The notes under the pieces: model-generated
Database searches by the model: none
What the model saw: the letters and a program-made list of their open reading frames with translations, nothing else
What the model was told of the DNA's origin: nothing
Assembly (NCBI RefSeq): GCF_003337485.1
Contig: NZ_QPJJ01000025.1
Location: 1 to 32,309 of the forward strand
Reading direction: 5' to 3'
DNA: 32,309 bases
DNA from: Saliterribacillus persicus
Lineage (GTDB): Bacteria > Bacillota > Bacilli > Bacillales > Amphibacillaceae
Program-made: the position numbers and the translations under genes
Shown: in pieces, positions 25,453-32,309 of the stretch
Numbering within the stretch: position 1 is the first letter of the stretch
Layout of the letters: each line of letters begins with the position of its first letter

Positions 25453-26203
25453 CCATATCGCCTCCTAACATCGATTGCACATTTAAGATATCTTGGAAAA
25501 ATGTCTGGCGGTTGTCCCCTTTATACAGTTGGTTAAAGATTCTGCCATCTTTAATGAATAAGATCCGCTCACAATAACTCGCTGCGAATGAATCATGGGT
25601 CACCATTAACGTTGTTGCTTCCTTCTCTCTGTTTAGCATGGCGAGAGCTTCCATGACTTGCTTGGAGGATTTGGAATCTAAGTTTCCGGTCGGCTCATCG
25701 GCAAAGATGATTGCTGGATCATGGACGATGGCCCGAGCGATCGCCGCCCGTTGCATTTGCCCACCAGAAACCTCATAGGTGCGGTTTCTTAAAATCTGAT
25801 CAATGCCGAGCTGGTTTGCGACAGATGCTAATCTCTTTTCCATTTCGCTAACCTTTTTCCCGTCCAATGTAAGTGGAAGCATGATATTTTCTGCGATGGT
25901 GAGGGTATCTAGTAGGTTAAAATCCTGAAAAACAAAGCCCATTTCCTGACGACGAAATTTGGCTAGCTTCGTTTTCGATAGAGAGCTAATATTATTTCCG
26001 TTGATCATTAAGCTTCCTGCTGATAATTGGTCTATGGTAGAGAGTAGATTTAGGAGGGTGGTTTTGCCACTTCCTGATGGACCCATGACCCCAACGAATT
26101 CTCCTTTTTCAATCGTCATATCGATGTTGTCGATCGCTTTATGCTCAATTCCGCTTTTGGATCCATAAATTTTAGTGATATTTTTTGCTTCTAATACTGA
26201 CAT
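25427..26203 (-). CDS. BceA-type ABC transporter ATP-binding protein
   Basis: A 258-aa ABC ATPase of the LolD/MacB-like group that energises the permease encoded immediately downstream. Walker A is GPSGSGKTTLL, the Q-loop follows in FVFQDFNLLDTLTIAENI, the signature is VSGGQMQRAAIARA, Walker B is IIFADEPTGNLDS, and the switch histidine is in LMVTHD. The start ATG 26203 (MSVLEAKNITKIYG) has AAAGGGG 8 nt upstream. A longer in-frame extension to 26278 lacks a ribosome binding site and covers the promoter, so I reject it. Its own promoter (-10 TATAAT, 26234-26239) and the BceR-type box at 26291-26310 point to induction by the adjacent two-component system. Confidence 0.93.
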   Translation of the reverse strand: MSVLEAKNITKIYGSKSGIEHKAIDNIDMTIEKGEFVGVMGPSGSGKTTLLNLLSTIDQLSAGSLMINGNNISSLSKTKLAKFRRQEMGFVFQDFNLLDTLTIAENIMLPLTLDGKKVSEMEKRLASVANQLGIDQILRNRTYEVSGGQMQRAAIARAIVHDPAIIFADEPTGNLDSKSSKQVMEALAMLNREKEATTLMVTHDSFAASYCERILFIKDGRIFNQLYKGDNRQTFFQDILNVQSMLGGDMDDLQTVRV

Positions 26204-26233
26204 GTTCATGCCCCTTTCCTTTAATCTACCCTC

Positions 26234-26310
26234 ATTATAAGGAGAAATTAGGAGATTCCCTATCGGTTTTTCTTTCATTTCGAAAAAGAAACCTTACATT
26301 TTTGTAAGGT
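26234..26310 (-). promoter_or_regulatory. BceR-type operator and inducible promoter of the ABC transporter genes
   Basis: A perfect inverted repeat ACCTTACA-TTTT-TGTAAGGT (26291-26310) contains the TNACA-N4-TGTAA box described for BceR-like regulators. TATAAT (26234-26239, minus strand) has a poor -35, as expected for an activated promoter. The box lies 88-107 nt upstream of the ATPase start codon. It overlaps the kinase stop codon and is followed on the minus strand by TTCTTTTTC, so the transcribed hairpin may also terminate the kinase transcript. Confidence 0.75.
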
Positions 26311-27304
26311 TCGTGAACTGAATTGAAACAGTGGTACCATTATTTTTCGCGGAGGAAATAAAGATTTCATGTCCGAGTGCATCACAAATCTCTTTTGCAA
26401 GATATAAGCCCATTCCTGTTGACTCCCTGAAATGTCGGCCGTTTTCACCAGTGAAGAAGGGTTCGAATACACGATTAACATCCTGCGCCTGAATACCAAC
26501 TCCTTGGTCTTTAATAGAAAGAGTAAAGGTATTCTCTTCAATTGTAGAAGAACACATAATAGCTGTTTTCGTTTTAGCCGCATATTTAATCGCATTGGTA
26601 AGTATTTGTTGTAGGACAAAGGCGAGCCATTTTTTATCGGAATAAAGATAAGCATTTTCACTGATTTCAAGCTTTGGATAAACTTGATTTCGAATAAAGC
26701 TTGATTTTAACTCACCGATGATTTCCTGTAAGTAGGGTGCAATTGAGATTTTCTCCACATGAAAATCTCGTTCGAATTGATGAAACCGTGATTGGTATAA
26801 AGCGAGCTGTAAGCCGTGTTTTAACCGATCGATTTCTTCTTCAATATTCTTATGTAACTCGTTTGGAAGCTTGCTGCGATCCTTTTCAAGCGTTAACTGC
26901 ATGACAGAGAGCGGTGTTTTCATCTGATGTACCCATTGCTGCATAAAGATCGATTCCTGTTTTTTCGCCATTGCTAATTTATCATTTTGTTCCTTAAAAT
27001 ATTCATATTGCTTCGTATAATGGTCTTTGATCATCAGGGTTAATTTATCAGGTGGATCCGGAAGCCATACCGATTCTTCCACTTTCATTTTTCGTATCCG
27101 GTAGAAATCCTTGTAGCGTAGGTAACGTAAATATAAGTGCAGGATTAAAAAAACGCTGACAAGTAATATGATATAAAAGAGATTAGCAGTAGATATGTTG
27201 CCGCCACTTGTTCGAGCAGCTAATTGTGCGACGATTAAAACCACGGTAATTTGGGCATAGAAAAAGCACATCATACTAATTTGATCATACAAATAGCCTT
27301 TCAT
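26294..27304 (-). CDS. BceS-type intramembrane-sensing histidine kinase
   Basis: A 336-aa kinase with two N-terminal helices (about residues 11-30 and 40-60) joined by a loop of only about ten residues, the mark of an intramembrane-sensing kinase that relies on the transporter to detect the drug. The dimerisation helix carries H126 in WVHQMKTPLSVMQL. The ATPase domain has an N-box (QQILTNAIKYA), G1 (IKDQGVGIQ), an F-box (VFEPFFTG) and G2 (STGMGLYLAKEI). Its ATG directly abuts the response-regulator stop codon (no spacing), so the two are translationally coupled. The stop codon lies inside the BceR-type box. Confidence 0.93.
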   Translation of the reverse strand: MKGYLYDQISMMCFFYAQITVVLIVAQLAARTSGGNISTANLFYIILLVSVFLILHLYLRYLRYKDFYRIRKMKVEESVWLPDPPDKLTLMIKDHYTKQYEYFKEQNDKLAMAKKQESIFMQQWVHQMKTPLSVMQLTLEKDRSKLPNELHKNIEEEIDRLKHGLQLALYQSRFHQFERDFHVEKISIAPYLQEIIGELKSSFIRNQVYPKLEISENAYLYSDKKWLAFVLQQILTNAIKYAAKTKTAIMCSSTIEENTFTLSIKDQGVGIQAQDVNRVFEPFFTGENGRHFRESTGMGLYLAKEICDALGHEIFISSAKNNGTTVSIQFTNLTKM

Positions 27305-28000
27305 CTAGTTCTGCCCCCATTTATCCGTCATTTTGTATCCAGCACCCCTTACGGTTTCGATAACGTCTTTAATACCGAGGTCAGCAAGCTTTTTACGTAC
27401 CCTTGTGATATTGACACTTAAAGTATTATCATCTACAAATTGTTGATCATCCCATAAAAGCTCCAACAAATATTCACGGGAGAGAACATGATTCATTTGC
27501 TCCATAAAGGCTTTAGTAAGGAGAAATTCTTTTTTAGAAAGACCTGTCGTTTGGTTGTGATAGCTTAATTCTAAGCCGTGTGTATCGAGTGTAAGGCCTT
27601 GTATTTCAATTAGCTTTGTTTGTTTTTCTAACGCGTATTCTCCGTAAACCCTGCGCAATAGACTTTTAATTTTTGCAAGCACCACCTCAAGCTGAAAGGG
27701 CTTCGTGACGTAATCATCGCCCCCATTTTCAATCGCCATGACTTGATCCATGCCACTATCTCTTGCAGAGATAAATAAAATCGGACAGTTGCTCACAGAT
27801 CTAATTTTTCGGCACCAGTAAAAGCCATCAAAGCGCGGAAGGTTGATATCTAGGAGTACTAGCTGCGGATCAAACGCAGTAAATTCCTCACTTATTTTAT
27901 GAAAGTCCTTTACTATAGCTACTTCATAATCATATTTTCGCAAAGAATCACGTAAGATTCCTGCAATTTTTGGGTCATCTTCTACAATATAAATGCGCAT
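27305..28000 (-). CDS. BceR-type OmpR-family response regulator
   Basis: A 231-aa regulator. The receiver domain (about 1-115) has the acidic pair EDD at 7-9, phospho-acceptor D51 in LVLLDINLP, the switch region ISARDS and the conserved lysine in DDYVTKPF. The C-terminal winged helix (about 135-228) contains LSKKEFLLTKAFMEQMNHVLSREYLLELLWD and the recognition helix region DDNTLSVNITRVRKKLADLG, the latter a strong match to BceR/PsdR-type regulators. AAAGGTG precedes the ATG by 8 nt. It is the first gene of the regulator-kinase pair and should activate the ABC genes through the operator at 26291-26310. Confidence 0.93.
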   Translation of the reverse strand: MRIYIVEDDPKIAGILRDSLRKYDYEVAIVKDFHKISEEFTAFDPQLVLLDINLPRFDGFYWCRKIRSVSNCPILFISARDSGMDQVMAIENGGDDYVTKPFQLEVVLAKIKSLLRRVYGEYALEKQTKLIEIQGLTLDTHGLELSYHNQTTGLSKKEFLLTKAFMEQMNHVLSREYLLELLWDDQQFVDDNTLSVNITRVRKKLADLGIKDVIETVRGAGYKMTDKWGQN

Positions 28001-28071
28001 TTAGTCATCACCTTTCCAATGCTATCGTAAACTAAAAAAGGGGAAAAATAAACGATTAAGAGAGGATTGGG

Positions 28072-28485
28072 TTGTGTATGATTGCTGTCATCTCTATTTT
28101 ATTTATTGTTGTCTTACTTTTAGCTAGTATGGTTGCCTTTATTTTTGGAAAAGCACACCTAAGAAGTACCTTTTCTTATGAGATTTTTTATACTTTATTG
28201 GTTGTCTATTTTATCGTACTTACCTCCTTTGCTCTGCTTTATTTCGTTTTATCTTTTCAGGGAGTATTATTACTCGAAAATGGTATGCTAAAAGAATTAA
28301 GCACCTTCGAAACACTCGCGCATTCTTTTTACTTTAGCGGGGTAACATTAATGACAGTGGGCTATGGGGATATTACCCCAATTGGCTGGGGAAGATTATT
28401 AGCGCTTATCGAAGCGTTGATTGGTTTTATCCTGCCACCAGCTTTTTTTTTAAAGGTTTGGCAGCATAAATATGATGGGAATTAG
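28072..28485 (+). CDS. Small potassium channel (Ion_trans_2 type)
   Basis: A protein of 135-137 aa. It has an N-terminal helix (IAVISILFIVVLLLASMVAFIF), helix 2 (IFYTLLVVYFIVLTSFALLYFVL), a pore loop with selectivity filter TVGYGDITP after HSFYFSGVTLM, and a last helix (LLALIEALIGFILPPAFFLKVW). The filter is the canonical K+ sequence. There is no RCK/TrkA_N regulatory domain and no voltage sensor. The start is either TTG 28072 (6 nt after AGAGG) or ATG 28078 (12 nt after it). It is divergent from the BceRS-type genes with only 71 bp between them, so their promoters overlap. Confidence 0.88.
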   Translation: MCMIAVISILFIVVLLLASMVAFIFGKAHLRSTFSYEIFYTLLVVYFIVLTSFALLYFVLSFQGVLLLENGMLKELSTFETLAHSFYFSGVTLMTVGYGDITPIGWGRLLALIEALIGFILPPAFFLKVWQHKYDGN

Positions 28486-28565
28486 AAGGACAAGGCCTAT
28501 CAGTTGAGACTTTCTATCATTTCCAGTACGCTAGGTATAAGATCATTGAACTTGGAGGGATAAGA

Positions 28566-29036
28566 ATGACTGTAGAAGTTGGACAAAAAGTGAACGATTT
28601 TACATTGAAAAATAATAGTGGAGAAACGGTAAATCTATCCGATTACGCAGGAAAGCATGTCGTCCTTTACTTTTACCCGAAGGATGACACCCCAGGCTGC
28701 ACAACAGAGGCATGCGATTTTCGTGATAATTACGAAAGCTTCAAGGAATTAGACGCAGTTATTTTAGGAATTAGCCCTGATTCTGAAGAAAGTCACAAGA
28801 AATTTATTGATAAGCATGACCTACCATTTGAACTGCTAGTAGACACGGATAAAGAAGTAGCAGAACAATTTGGCGTATGGCAGAAGAAAAATAAATTTGG
28901 TAAAGAATATATGGGTATTGTTCGTTCCACATTTATTATTGATAAAGAGGGCGTACTTCAAAAGGAATATCGCAATGTCCAGGTTAAAGGACATGTCGAT
29001 AATGCGTTAAATTATATTAAAGATGAATTAAATTAA
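28566..29036 (+). CDS. bcp: Thioredoxin-dependent thiol peroxidase (Bcp/PrxQ, YgaF)
   Basis: A 156-aa peroxiredoxin that reduces H2O2 and organic hydroperoxides. The peroxidatic cysteine C45 and resolving cysteine C50 lie in KDDTPGCTTEACDFRD (the CX4C PrxQ arrangement). R in VRSTFIIDKEG completes the active site. Length is standard. GGAGGG lies 6 nt before ATG. It stands just upstream of the adenosyltransferase and perR. In B. subtilis I recall ygaF directly next to perR, consistent with a peroxide-defence neighbourhood. I saw no clear PerR box in front of bcp itself. Confidence 0.95.
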   Translation: MTVEVGQKVNDFTLKNNSGETVNLSDYAGKHVVLYFYPKDDTPGCTTEACDFRDNYESFKELDAVILGISPDSEESHKKFIDKHDLPFELLVDTDKEVAEQFGVWQKKNKFGKEYMGIVRSTFIIDKEGVLQKEYRNVQVKGHVDNALNYIKDELN

Positions 29037-29072
29037 AAAGGAGGTGCAGGCAGTGATGCTTGCACCTTTTTA
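29036..29072 (+). terminator. Terminator after bcp
   Basis: GGTGCA (29043-29048) pairs with TGCACC (29061-29066), flanked by A-rich and T-rich arms (AAAAAGG/CCTTTTT). It begins at the bcp stop codon. Confidence 0.8.
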
Positions 29073-29198
29073 CATAAGGTACAACAGAAAAAAGTTATTT
29101 TGTGCTCAATAACTTTCCCTAACAAATTCTTAGTCAAAAGGGCACTTGCGTTTTCGTTAGTGGATATCGATAATAGAAAAAAAGGAGTAGATGAAGCA

Positions 29199-29753
29199 AT
29201 GCGGATTTATACAAGAAGCGGTGATAAAGGAGAAACATCTTTAATATATGGAAAACGAGTAGCGAAAAATGATTTGAGGGTAGAGGCTTACGGGACGTGT
29301 GATGAGGTAAACGCCATAATTGGAACAGCAATTAGCCAATTAGATCATGAAGAAACAGAAGAGATAAAAGAGGTTAAAGCGATGCTATCAAGGATTCAGA
29401 CGATTCTTTTTCACGTTGGGGCAGAGCTTGCCACACCGATTGATAAAGAGGTGACATGGAAATTAAATACGTCGCATATTGATGAATTAGAAGCTAAAAT
29501 TGACCAGTGGCAGGCAACCTTACCTGCATTAAAAAATTTCATTTTACCCTCAGGGCACCTAGCATCTACAAGTCTTCATCATGCGCGTACTGTAGCAAGA
29601 CGAGCTGAGCGGGTAGTAGTGGGACTCGAAGCGGTGCATTCACCGTTAGCAATGAAATATTTGAACCGTTTATCTGACTTCTTGTTTGTAGCTGCTAGGT
29701 ACGTTAATCAGCAATTGGGCGGAGAAGAGAAGCTATTAGAAGCTGATGTCTAA
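29199..29753 (+). CDS. Cob(I)yrinic acid a,c-diamide / cobalamin adenosyltransferase, PduO type
   Basis: A 184-aa enzyme that transfers the adenosyl group of ATP to Co(I) corrinoid to make adenosylcobalamin. Family motifs: the N-terminal ATP-binding YTRSGDKGETSLIYGKRVAKND, VEAYGTCDEVNAIIG, and the C-terminal SLHHARTVARRAERVVV and LNRLSDFLFVAARYVN, with the cobalamin/ATP contacts R-R-x-E-R present. I place the start at ATG 29199 (MRIYTRSGDK) because AAAGGAG lies 11 nt upstream. A longer in-frame extension to 29100 is unlike the family. It lies between bcp and perR, with no other cobalamin gene in view. Confidence 0.92.
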   Translation: MRIYTRSGDKGETSLIYGKRVAKNDLRVEAYGTCDEVNAIIGTAISQLDHEETEEIKEVKAMLSRIQTILFHVGAELATPIDKEVTWKLNTSHIDELEAKIDQWQATLPALKNFILPSGHLASTSLHHARTVARRAERVVVGLEAVHSPLAMKYLNRLSDFLFVAARYVNQQLGGEEKLLEADV

Positions 29754-29800
29754 AAAAGAAACCTTTTAGATCAAAAAGCTTGGAAGAAGCGGTTATATGA

Positions 29801-29847
29801 TTGACATAACCTACCTTTACAGAGTACACTAATTATAAGAATTATAA
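29801..29847 (+). promoter_or_regulatory. perR promoter with PerR box
   Basis: TTATAAGAATTATAA (29833-29847) matches the PerR box TTATAATNATTATAA at all but one defined position. Upstream, TTGACA (29801-29806) and TACACT (29825-29830) with an 18-nt spacer form a likely promoter, placing the box over the transcription start. This predicts autorepression by PerR, relieved by peroxide. Confidence 0.78.
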
Positions 29848-29940
29848 AGTAATAATTGTGTTAATACTGGTCATATTGTAAACTGGTAGCATCGACTACG
29901 AATGATTCTTATCTTACAGAAGAAAGTGAGGTGCATGACG

Positions 29941-30384
29941 GTGTCAGACCATATGTTGCAAGAAGCAATTGGAAAGTTAAAAGACTCTGGCGTAAGAATT
30001 ACACCACAACGTCATGCGGTACTAGAATTTTTATTGAACGCTGAGATCCATCCTACCGCAGATGATATTTATAAAGCATTAGAAGGCAAGTTCCCAAATA
30101 TGAGTGTAGCAACTGTTTATAATAATTTACGTGTATTTAGAGAAATTGGACTGGTTCGCGAATTAACCTATGGAGATGCTTCAAGTCGTTTTGATTGTAA
30201 CACGAGCAAGCACTATCATATTATTTGTGAAACGTGTGGAAAGATTGTTGATTTCCACTATCCAAGTTTAGATGAAGTAGAGTCACTAGCAGAGCAGATT
30301 ACTGGCTTTGAAGTAACGCATCACCGGATGGAAGTATATGGTGTATGTAACGCTTGTAAACCACAAAAACAAAAAATGATTTAA
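29941..30384 (+). CDS. perR: Peroxide-responsive Fur-family repressor PerR
   Basis: A 147-aa Fur-family repressor that senses H2O2 by iron-catalysed oxidation of histidine and releases katA-, ahpCF- and mrgA-type genes. With GTG 29941 as start, residue numbers coincide with those known for B. subtilis PerR: metal ligands H37, D85, H91, H93 and D104, and structural zinc cysteines C96/C99 and C136/C139. That numbering, and GAGGTG 7 nt upstream, is why I chose GTG over the in-frame ATG 29935. The helix-turn-helix [18 protein letters not shown] is intact. The PerR box at 29833 implies autoregulation. A strong convergent terminator follows. Confidence 0.96.
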   Translation: MSDHMLQEAIGKLKDSGVRITPQRHAVLEFLLNAEIHPTADDIYKALEGKFPNMSVATVYNNLRVFREIGLVRELTYGDASSRFDCNTSKHYHIICETCGKIVDFHYPSLDEVESLAEQITGFEVTHHRMEVYGVCNACKPQKQKMI

Positions 30385-30394
30385 CAGCAAAAAG

Positions 30395-30428
30395 CGAGCG
30401 TCCCGGAATGTGGAACGCTCGTTTTTTT
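30395..30428. terminator. Bidirectional terminator between perR and ygzB
   Basis: A 7-bp GC-rich stem (CGAGCGT 30395-30401, ACGCTCG 30415-30421) has AAAAAGC on the left and seven T's on the right. It serves perR on the plus strand and, less strongly, ygzB on the minus strand. The T-tract overlaps the ygzB stop codon. Confidence 0.9.
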
Positions 30429-30822
30429 ACTCTTCTGATTTTTCTTGTGCTTGTCCATTATTTGATTTACTATATTTTTTGGAATTATATTCTTCATCAA
30501 ATTCTTTACCTTCTAAATCCTTATCCAAGGTTAATGGCTCCTTGCAGTGCATACAGGCATCCACACGACCAAGCATTTTAGTCGGCTTCTCGCAATTGGG
30601 ACAAATAATTTGGACAGCCCTAGTAGACAATAAGCCAATCCAGAAATACACAACCGTACTGAAGACAATGGCAAGTGTACCTAAAATAATAAAGATCAAC
30701 ATTAACCATTCAATTTGTCTAGCCCAAATACCAAGATACATAATTCCAAAGCCGATAAAGATTAAACTAAGGGCAAACGTTCTAATTCGATTTATCTTAT
30801 TTGAATATTTAATTTCAGCCAT
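30427..30822 (-). CDS. ygzB: YgzB-like UPF0295 membrane protein with a zinc-ribbon motif
   Basis: A 131-aa protein with two transmembrane helices ([19 protein letters not shown] and [25 protein letters not shown]). A cytoplasmic zinc-ribbon follows ([25 protein letters not shown]), then a charged low-complexity tail. This matches UPF0295/DUF2614 YgzB, function unknown; the tail is somewhat longer than in B. subtilis as I recall. The start is ATG 30822 ([12 protein letters not shown]), with GGAGGG 6 nt upstream. A longer frame to 30873 lacks support. Its convergent position with perR preserves the Bacillus gene order. Confidence 0.88.
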   Translation of the reverse strand: MAEIKYSNKINRIRTFALSLIFIGFGIMYLGIWARQIEWLMLIFIILGTLAIVFSTVVYFWIGLLSTRAVQIICPNCEKPTKMLGRVDACMHCKEPLTLDKDLEGKEFDEEYNSKKYSKSNNGQAQEKSEE

Positions 30823-31018
30823 GATTTTCCCTCCAACACATTCACCTAAAAACTTCTCTTTGTAGTATAGCATATTTTATAATGAGATTTAGAAAATCAA
30901 TCTTTTTAGTAAATGTGGTTTAAAAAAATGCGGAAAGGCTAATTTAAAAAAGAGGAAATTCGTCGGTTTTTATCGAAATATAATATAAAGATACAGAGTA
31001 AATATTCTTGGGGGGATT

Positions 31019-31888
31019 ATGATGGAAAATGTGTTGCGTCCAATATATCAAGAAAGAGCAAGCAATCCAAACACACTTGGCATAATCATGATGGAAAAAA
31101 AGCGTGAGATTAGTCCAGAGACAGACAATTTTGATGTCATTTTGCTTGTAGTGGTAAAAGAAGCAAAGGAAGACTGGCTTGTAAAGCACTATGAATTTAA
31201 TGAACAATCTGCCGCGATGCATGTGGTTGATGAAGCATTATTAAATGAATGGATAAACACCAGTACATATCGACGCGCAATGGAATGGATTATAAATGGG
31301 CGAATCATTTATGATCGAAATGAATATTTTCAACATTTAAAAGAAGAGCTCAGAATTTTTCCAGCAGAAAAAAGAAAGCTAAAGCTAGCTATTGAATTCG
31401 CTAAGCTCACAAGGAGTTACAGTGAGTCCAAAGATTTGTATGAGTCTGGACATTATCTTGATTCGTATAGCCGCTTATTACGTTCCCTTCATTATTTAGG
31501 TAGAATTGCAATTATTGAAAAAGGCTATCATCCCGAAGTAATGGTGTGGGGGCAAGTGAAACGGATCGATCCAGAAGTATACAAACTTTATGAAGAATTG
31601 ATTCGCAGTCAAGAAGAAACAAAAAAACGCGTAGAGTTGATGCTGTTAGCTATTGAATTTGCTCTAAGCGCGAGATCCACTATTTGCTCGGAGCATTTGT
31701 TAGATGTAATGAAGGAAAAAGATGAACCATGGGGATTTGGAGAATTAAAAGTTCATCCGAAACTCAGAAGTTACCTATATGATTTAAGTAGCATGGTTGC
31801 TTACTTAGTAGATAAGAATATAATTGATGTCATTTTAGTAGAAACAAAGGGTGAGTATATTTTTCACCGGAAGTACGTTGTTAAATAA
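31019..31888 (+). CDS. ygxA: YgxA-like nucleotidyltransferase-fold protein
   Basis: A 289-aa protein like B. subtilis YgxA. It has an N-terminal nucleotidyltransferase-like region (MENVLRPIYQERASNPNTLGIIMMEKK, then NFDVILLVVVKEA, resembling the strand carrying the acidic pair). A helical C-terminal domain follows with SYSRLLRSLHYLGRIAIIEKGYHPEVMVWGQVKRIDPEVYKLYEELI. The typical GS...D-x-D signature is not obvious, so catalysis is uncertain. Start ATG 31019 or 31022, with GGGGG just upstream. It directly precedes an rRNA operon, as in B. subtilis, which helps identify it. Confidence 0.9.
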   Translation: MMENVLRPIYQERASNPNTLGIIMMEKKREISPETDNFDVILLVVVKEAKEDWLVKHYEFNEQSAAMHVVDEALLNEWINTSTYRRAMEWIINGRIIYDRNEYFQHLKEELRIFPAEKRKLKLAIEFAKLTRSYSESKDLYESGHYLDSYSRLLRSLHYLGRIAIIEKGYHPEVMVWGQVKRIDPEVYKLYEELIRSQEETKKRVELMLLAIEFALSARSTICSEHLLDVMKEKDEPWGFGELKVHPKLRSYLYDLSSMVAYLVDKNIIDVILVETKGEYIFHRKYVVK

Positions 31889-31897
31889 TAAAGGTAG

Positions 31898-31933
31898 GAA
31901 AAGATGCGACGCAAAGGATCGTGTCTTTTTTGT
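31898..31933 (+). terminator. Terminator of ygxA upstream of the rRNA operon
   Basis: AAAGA-TG-CGA pairs with TCG-TG-TCTTT around CGCAAAGGA with a two-base internal mismatch, followed by TTTTTTG. It isolates ygxA from the rrn promoters. Confidence 0.7.
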
Positions 31934-32049
31934 TTGGAAAAGGAAACAGAGTTTATTATAGAAGAAACTAAAAATCTGTGTCAATTTATCCTTAGTGGGC
32001 ATAGGATATGTTGGTAACGATATCCAGTCAAAAAGATGTATAAAAATTA

Positions 32050-32078
32050 TTGACATGGTATAAGTCGCATGGTATATT
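32050..32078 (+). promoter_or_regulatory. rRNA operon promoter P1
   Basis: TTGACA (32050-32055), a 17-nt spacer and TATATT (32073-32078). It is the first of two tandem sigma-A promoters about 100 bp apart, the usual arrangement for Bacillus rrn operons. Confidence 0.88.
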
Positions 32079-32118
32079 AGAAAACGTTGCTGCAAAAGAC
32101 AGTACAAAATATTAACAC

Positions 32119-32138
32119 ATCTTTTTTCGAAAAAAGAT
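32119..32138. repeat. 20-bp perfect palindrome between rrn P1 and P2
   Basis: ATCTTTTTTCGAAAAAAGAT is its own reverse complement and sits between the two rrn promoters, ending 12 bp before the P2 -35. In the P1 transcript it could fold, but with almost no loop. As A/T-tract DNA it may instead affect promoter geometry. Confidence 0.5.
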
Positions 32139-32150
32139 TCATTGAATCTA

Positions 32151-32180
32151 TTGACAAAGACAAGAAGAAAATGATATTAT
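32151..32180 (+). promoter_or_regulatory. rRNA operon promoter P2
   Basis: TTGACA (32151-32156), an 18-nt spacer and TATTAT (32175-32180). It lies 101 bp downstream of P1. Confidence 0.88.
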
Positions 32181-32215
32181 GTATAAGCTGTCGCAAAACA
32201 GCACAGACTATAAAT

Positions 32216-32230
32216 TGATCTTTGAAAACT
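32216..32230 (+). promoter_or_regulatory. rRNA leader boxA antitermination element
   Basis: TGATCTTTGAAAACT matches the boxA-type leader sequence (CTTTGAAAACTGAACA) found in Bacillales rrn leaders. It recruits the Nus antitermination factors. Confidence 0.8.
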
Positions 32231-32298
32231 GAACAGAACAACCAGTATGTCAAGTAAGAAATTAAGCTAGTTAAGTTTTAGAGCAATCGAGCTCACAT

Positions 32299-32309
32299 AT
32301 TATGGAGAG
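32299..32309 (+). rRNA. 16S rRNA gene, first bases only (cut by the window end)
   Basis: The window ends in TTATGGAGAG, which fits the 5' end of a Bacillales 16S rRNA (continuing TTTGATCC outside the window). The preceding GAGCAATCGAGCTC at 32281-32294 is probably part of the precursor processing stem. Only about the first 10 nt are present; the exact mature 5' end is approximate. Confidence 0.75.

Noticed and set aside
26275-26670. Minus-strand 131-codon frame overlapping the histidine kinase gene in another frame
   Set aside because: It overlaps the ATPase domain of the kinase, with no ribosome binding site or domain signature.
30410-30865. Plus-strand 151-codon frame over ygzB
   Set aside because: ygzB on the minus strand has membrane helices, a zinc ribbon, GGAGGG and conserved gene order; this frame begins inside the perR terminator.
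31835-32107. Minus-strand 90-codon frame over the rrn leader
   Set aside because: It runs through the ygxA terminator and rrn promoter P1 and has no ribosome binding site.

Overview
The window is AT-rich chromosomal DNA from a low-GC Gram-positive bacterium of the family Bacillaceae. The evidence is strong GGAGG-type ribosome binding sites, frequent GTG and TTG starts, sigma-A-type promoters, a CcpA cre site, a PerR box, a BceRS-BceAB-type module, and the gene order at the two ends. The genus cannot be fixed from the sequence. A betaine-type transporter and many short membrane proteins would suit a halotolerant genus such as Oceanobacillus or Gracilibacillus, but that is a guess.

Layout. The left end (1-3.0 kb) holds ygaE and gsaB, both on the minus strand. 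The right end (28.5-32.3 kb) holds bcp/ygaF, a cobalamin adenosyltransferase, perR, ygzB and ygxA, then the tandem promoters, boxA and first bases of a 16S rRNA gene. In Bacillus subtilis I recall ygaE-gsaB-ygaF-perR-ygzB-ygxA-rrnD as one continuous block. Here the same genes keep their order and orientation, but about 25 kb of accessory genes separates gsaB from bcp.

Accessory region. From left to right it contains: a small membrane protein; a secreted pectate lyase under a cre-containing promoter; two tiny membrane proteins and two GNAT acetyltransferases; a BCCT osmolyte transporter with a 59-aa companion; a run of small cytoplasmic enzymes (two antibiotic-biosynthesis-monooxygenase-fold proteins, a HAD hydrolase, two VOC proteins, two methyltransferases) mixed with DUF proteins; a three-gene minus-strand set of unrecognised membrane proteins; a 6-phospho-beta-glucosidase divergent from an RpiR regulator; further DUF proteins and a third methyltransferase; a DUF418 membrane protein; a P-loop kinase; and a complete peptide-antibiotic sensing and detoxification module (response regulator, intramembrane-sensing kinase, ABC ATPase, 10-TM permease) with a visible BceR-type operator. 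A small potassium channel is divergent from that module.

Most notable observations. (1) A candidate ~103-nt small RNA lies between ygaE and gsaB on the minus strand, with its own TTGACA/TATTAT promoter, two CU-rich segments and an intrinsic terminator. (2) Three, possibly four, membrane-protein genes appear to start at AUU, AUC or AUA instead of AUG. (3) An 11-12 codon leader ORF with the best ribosome binding site of its transcript sits directly before the pectate lyase gene. (4) A perfect BceR-type inverted repeat spans the stop codon of the sensor kinase gene and could also act as a terminator. No CRISPR array, phage genes, intact insertion sequence or tRNA was seen.
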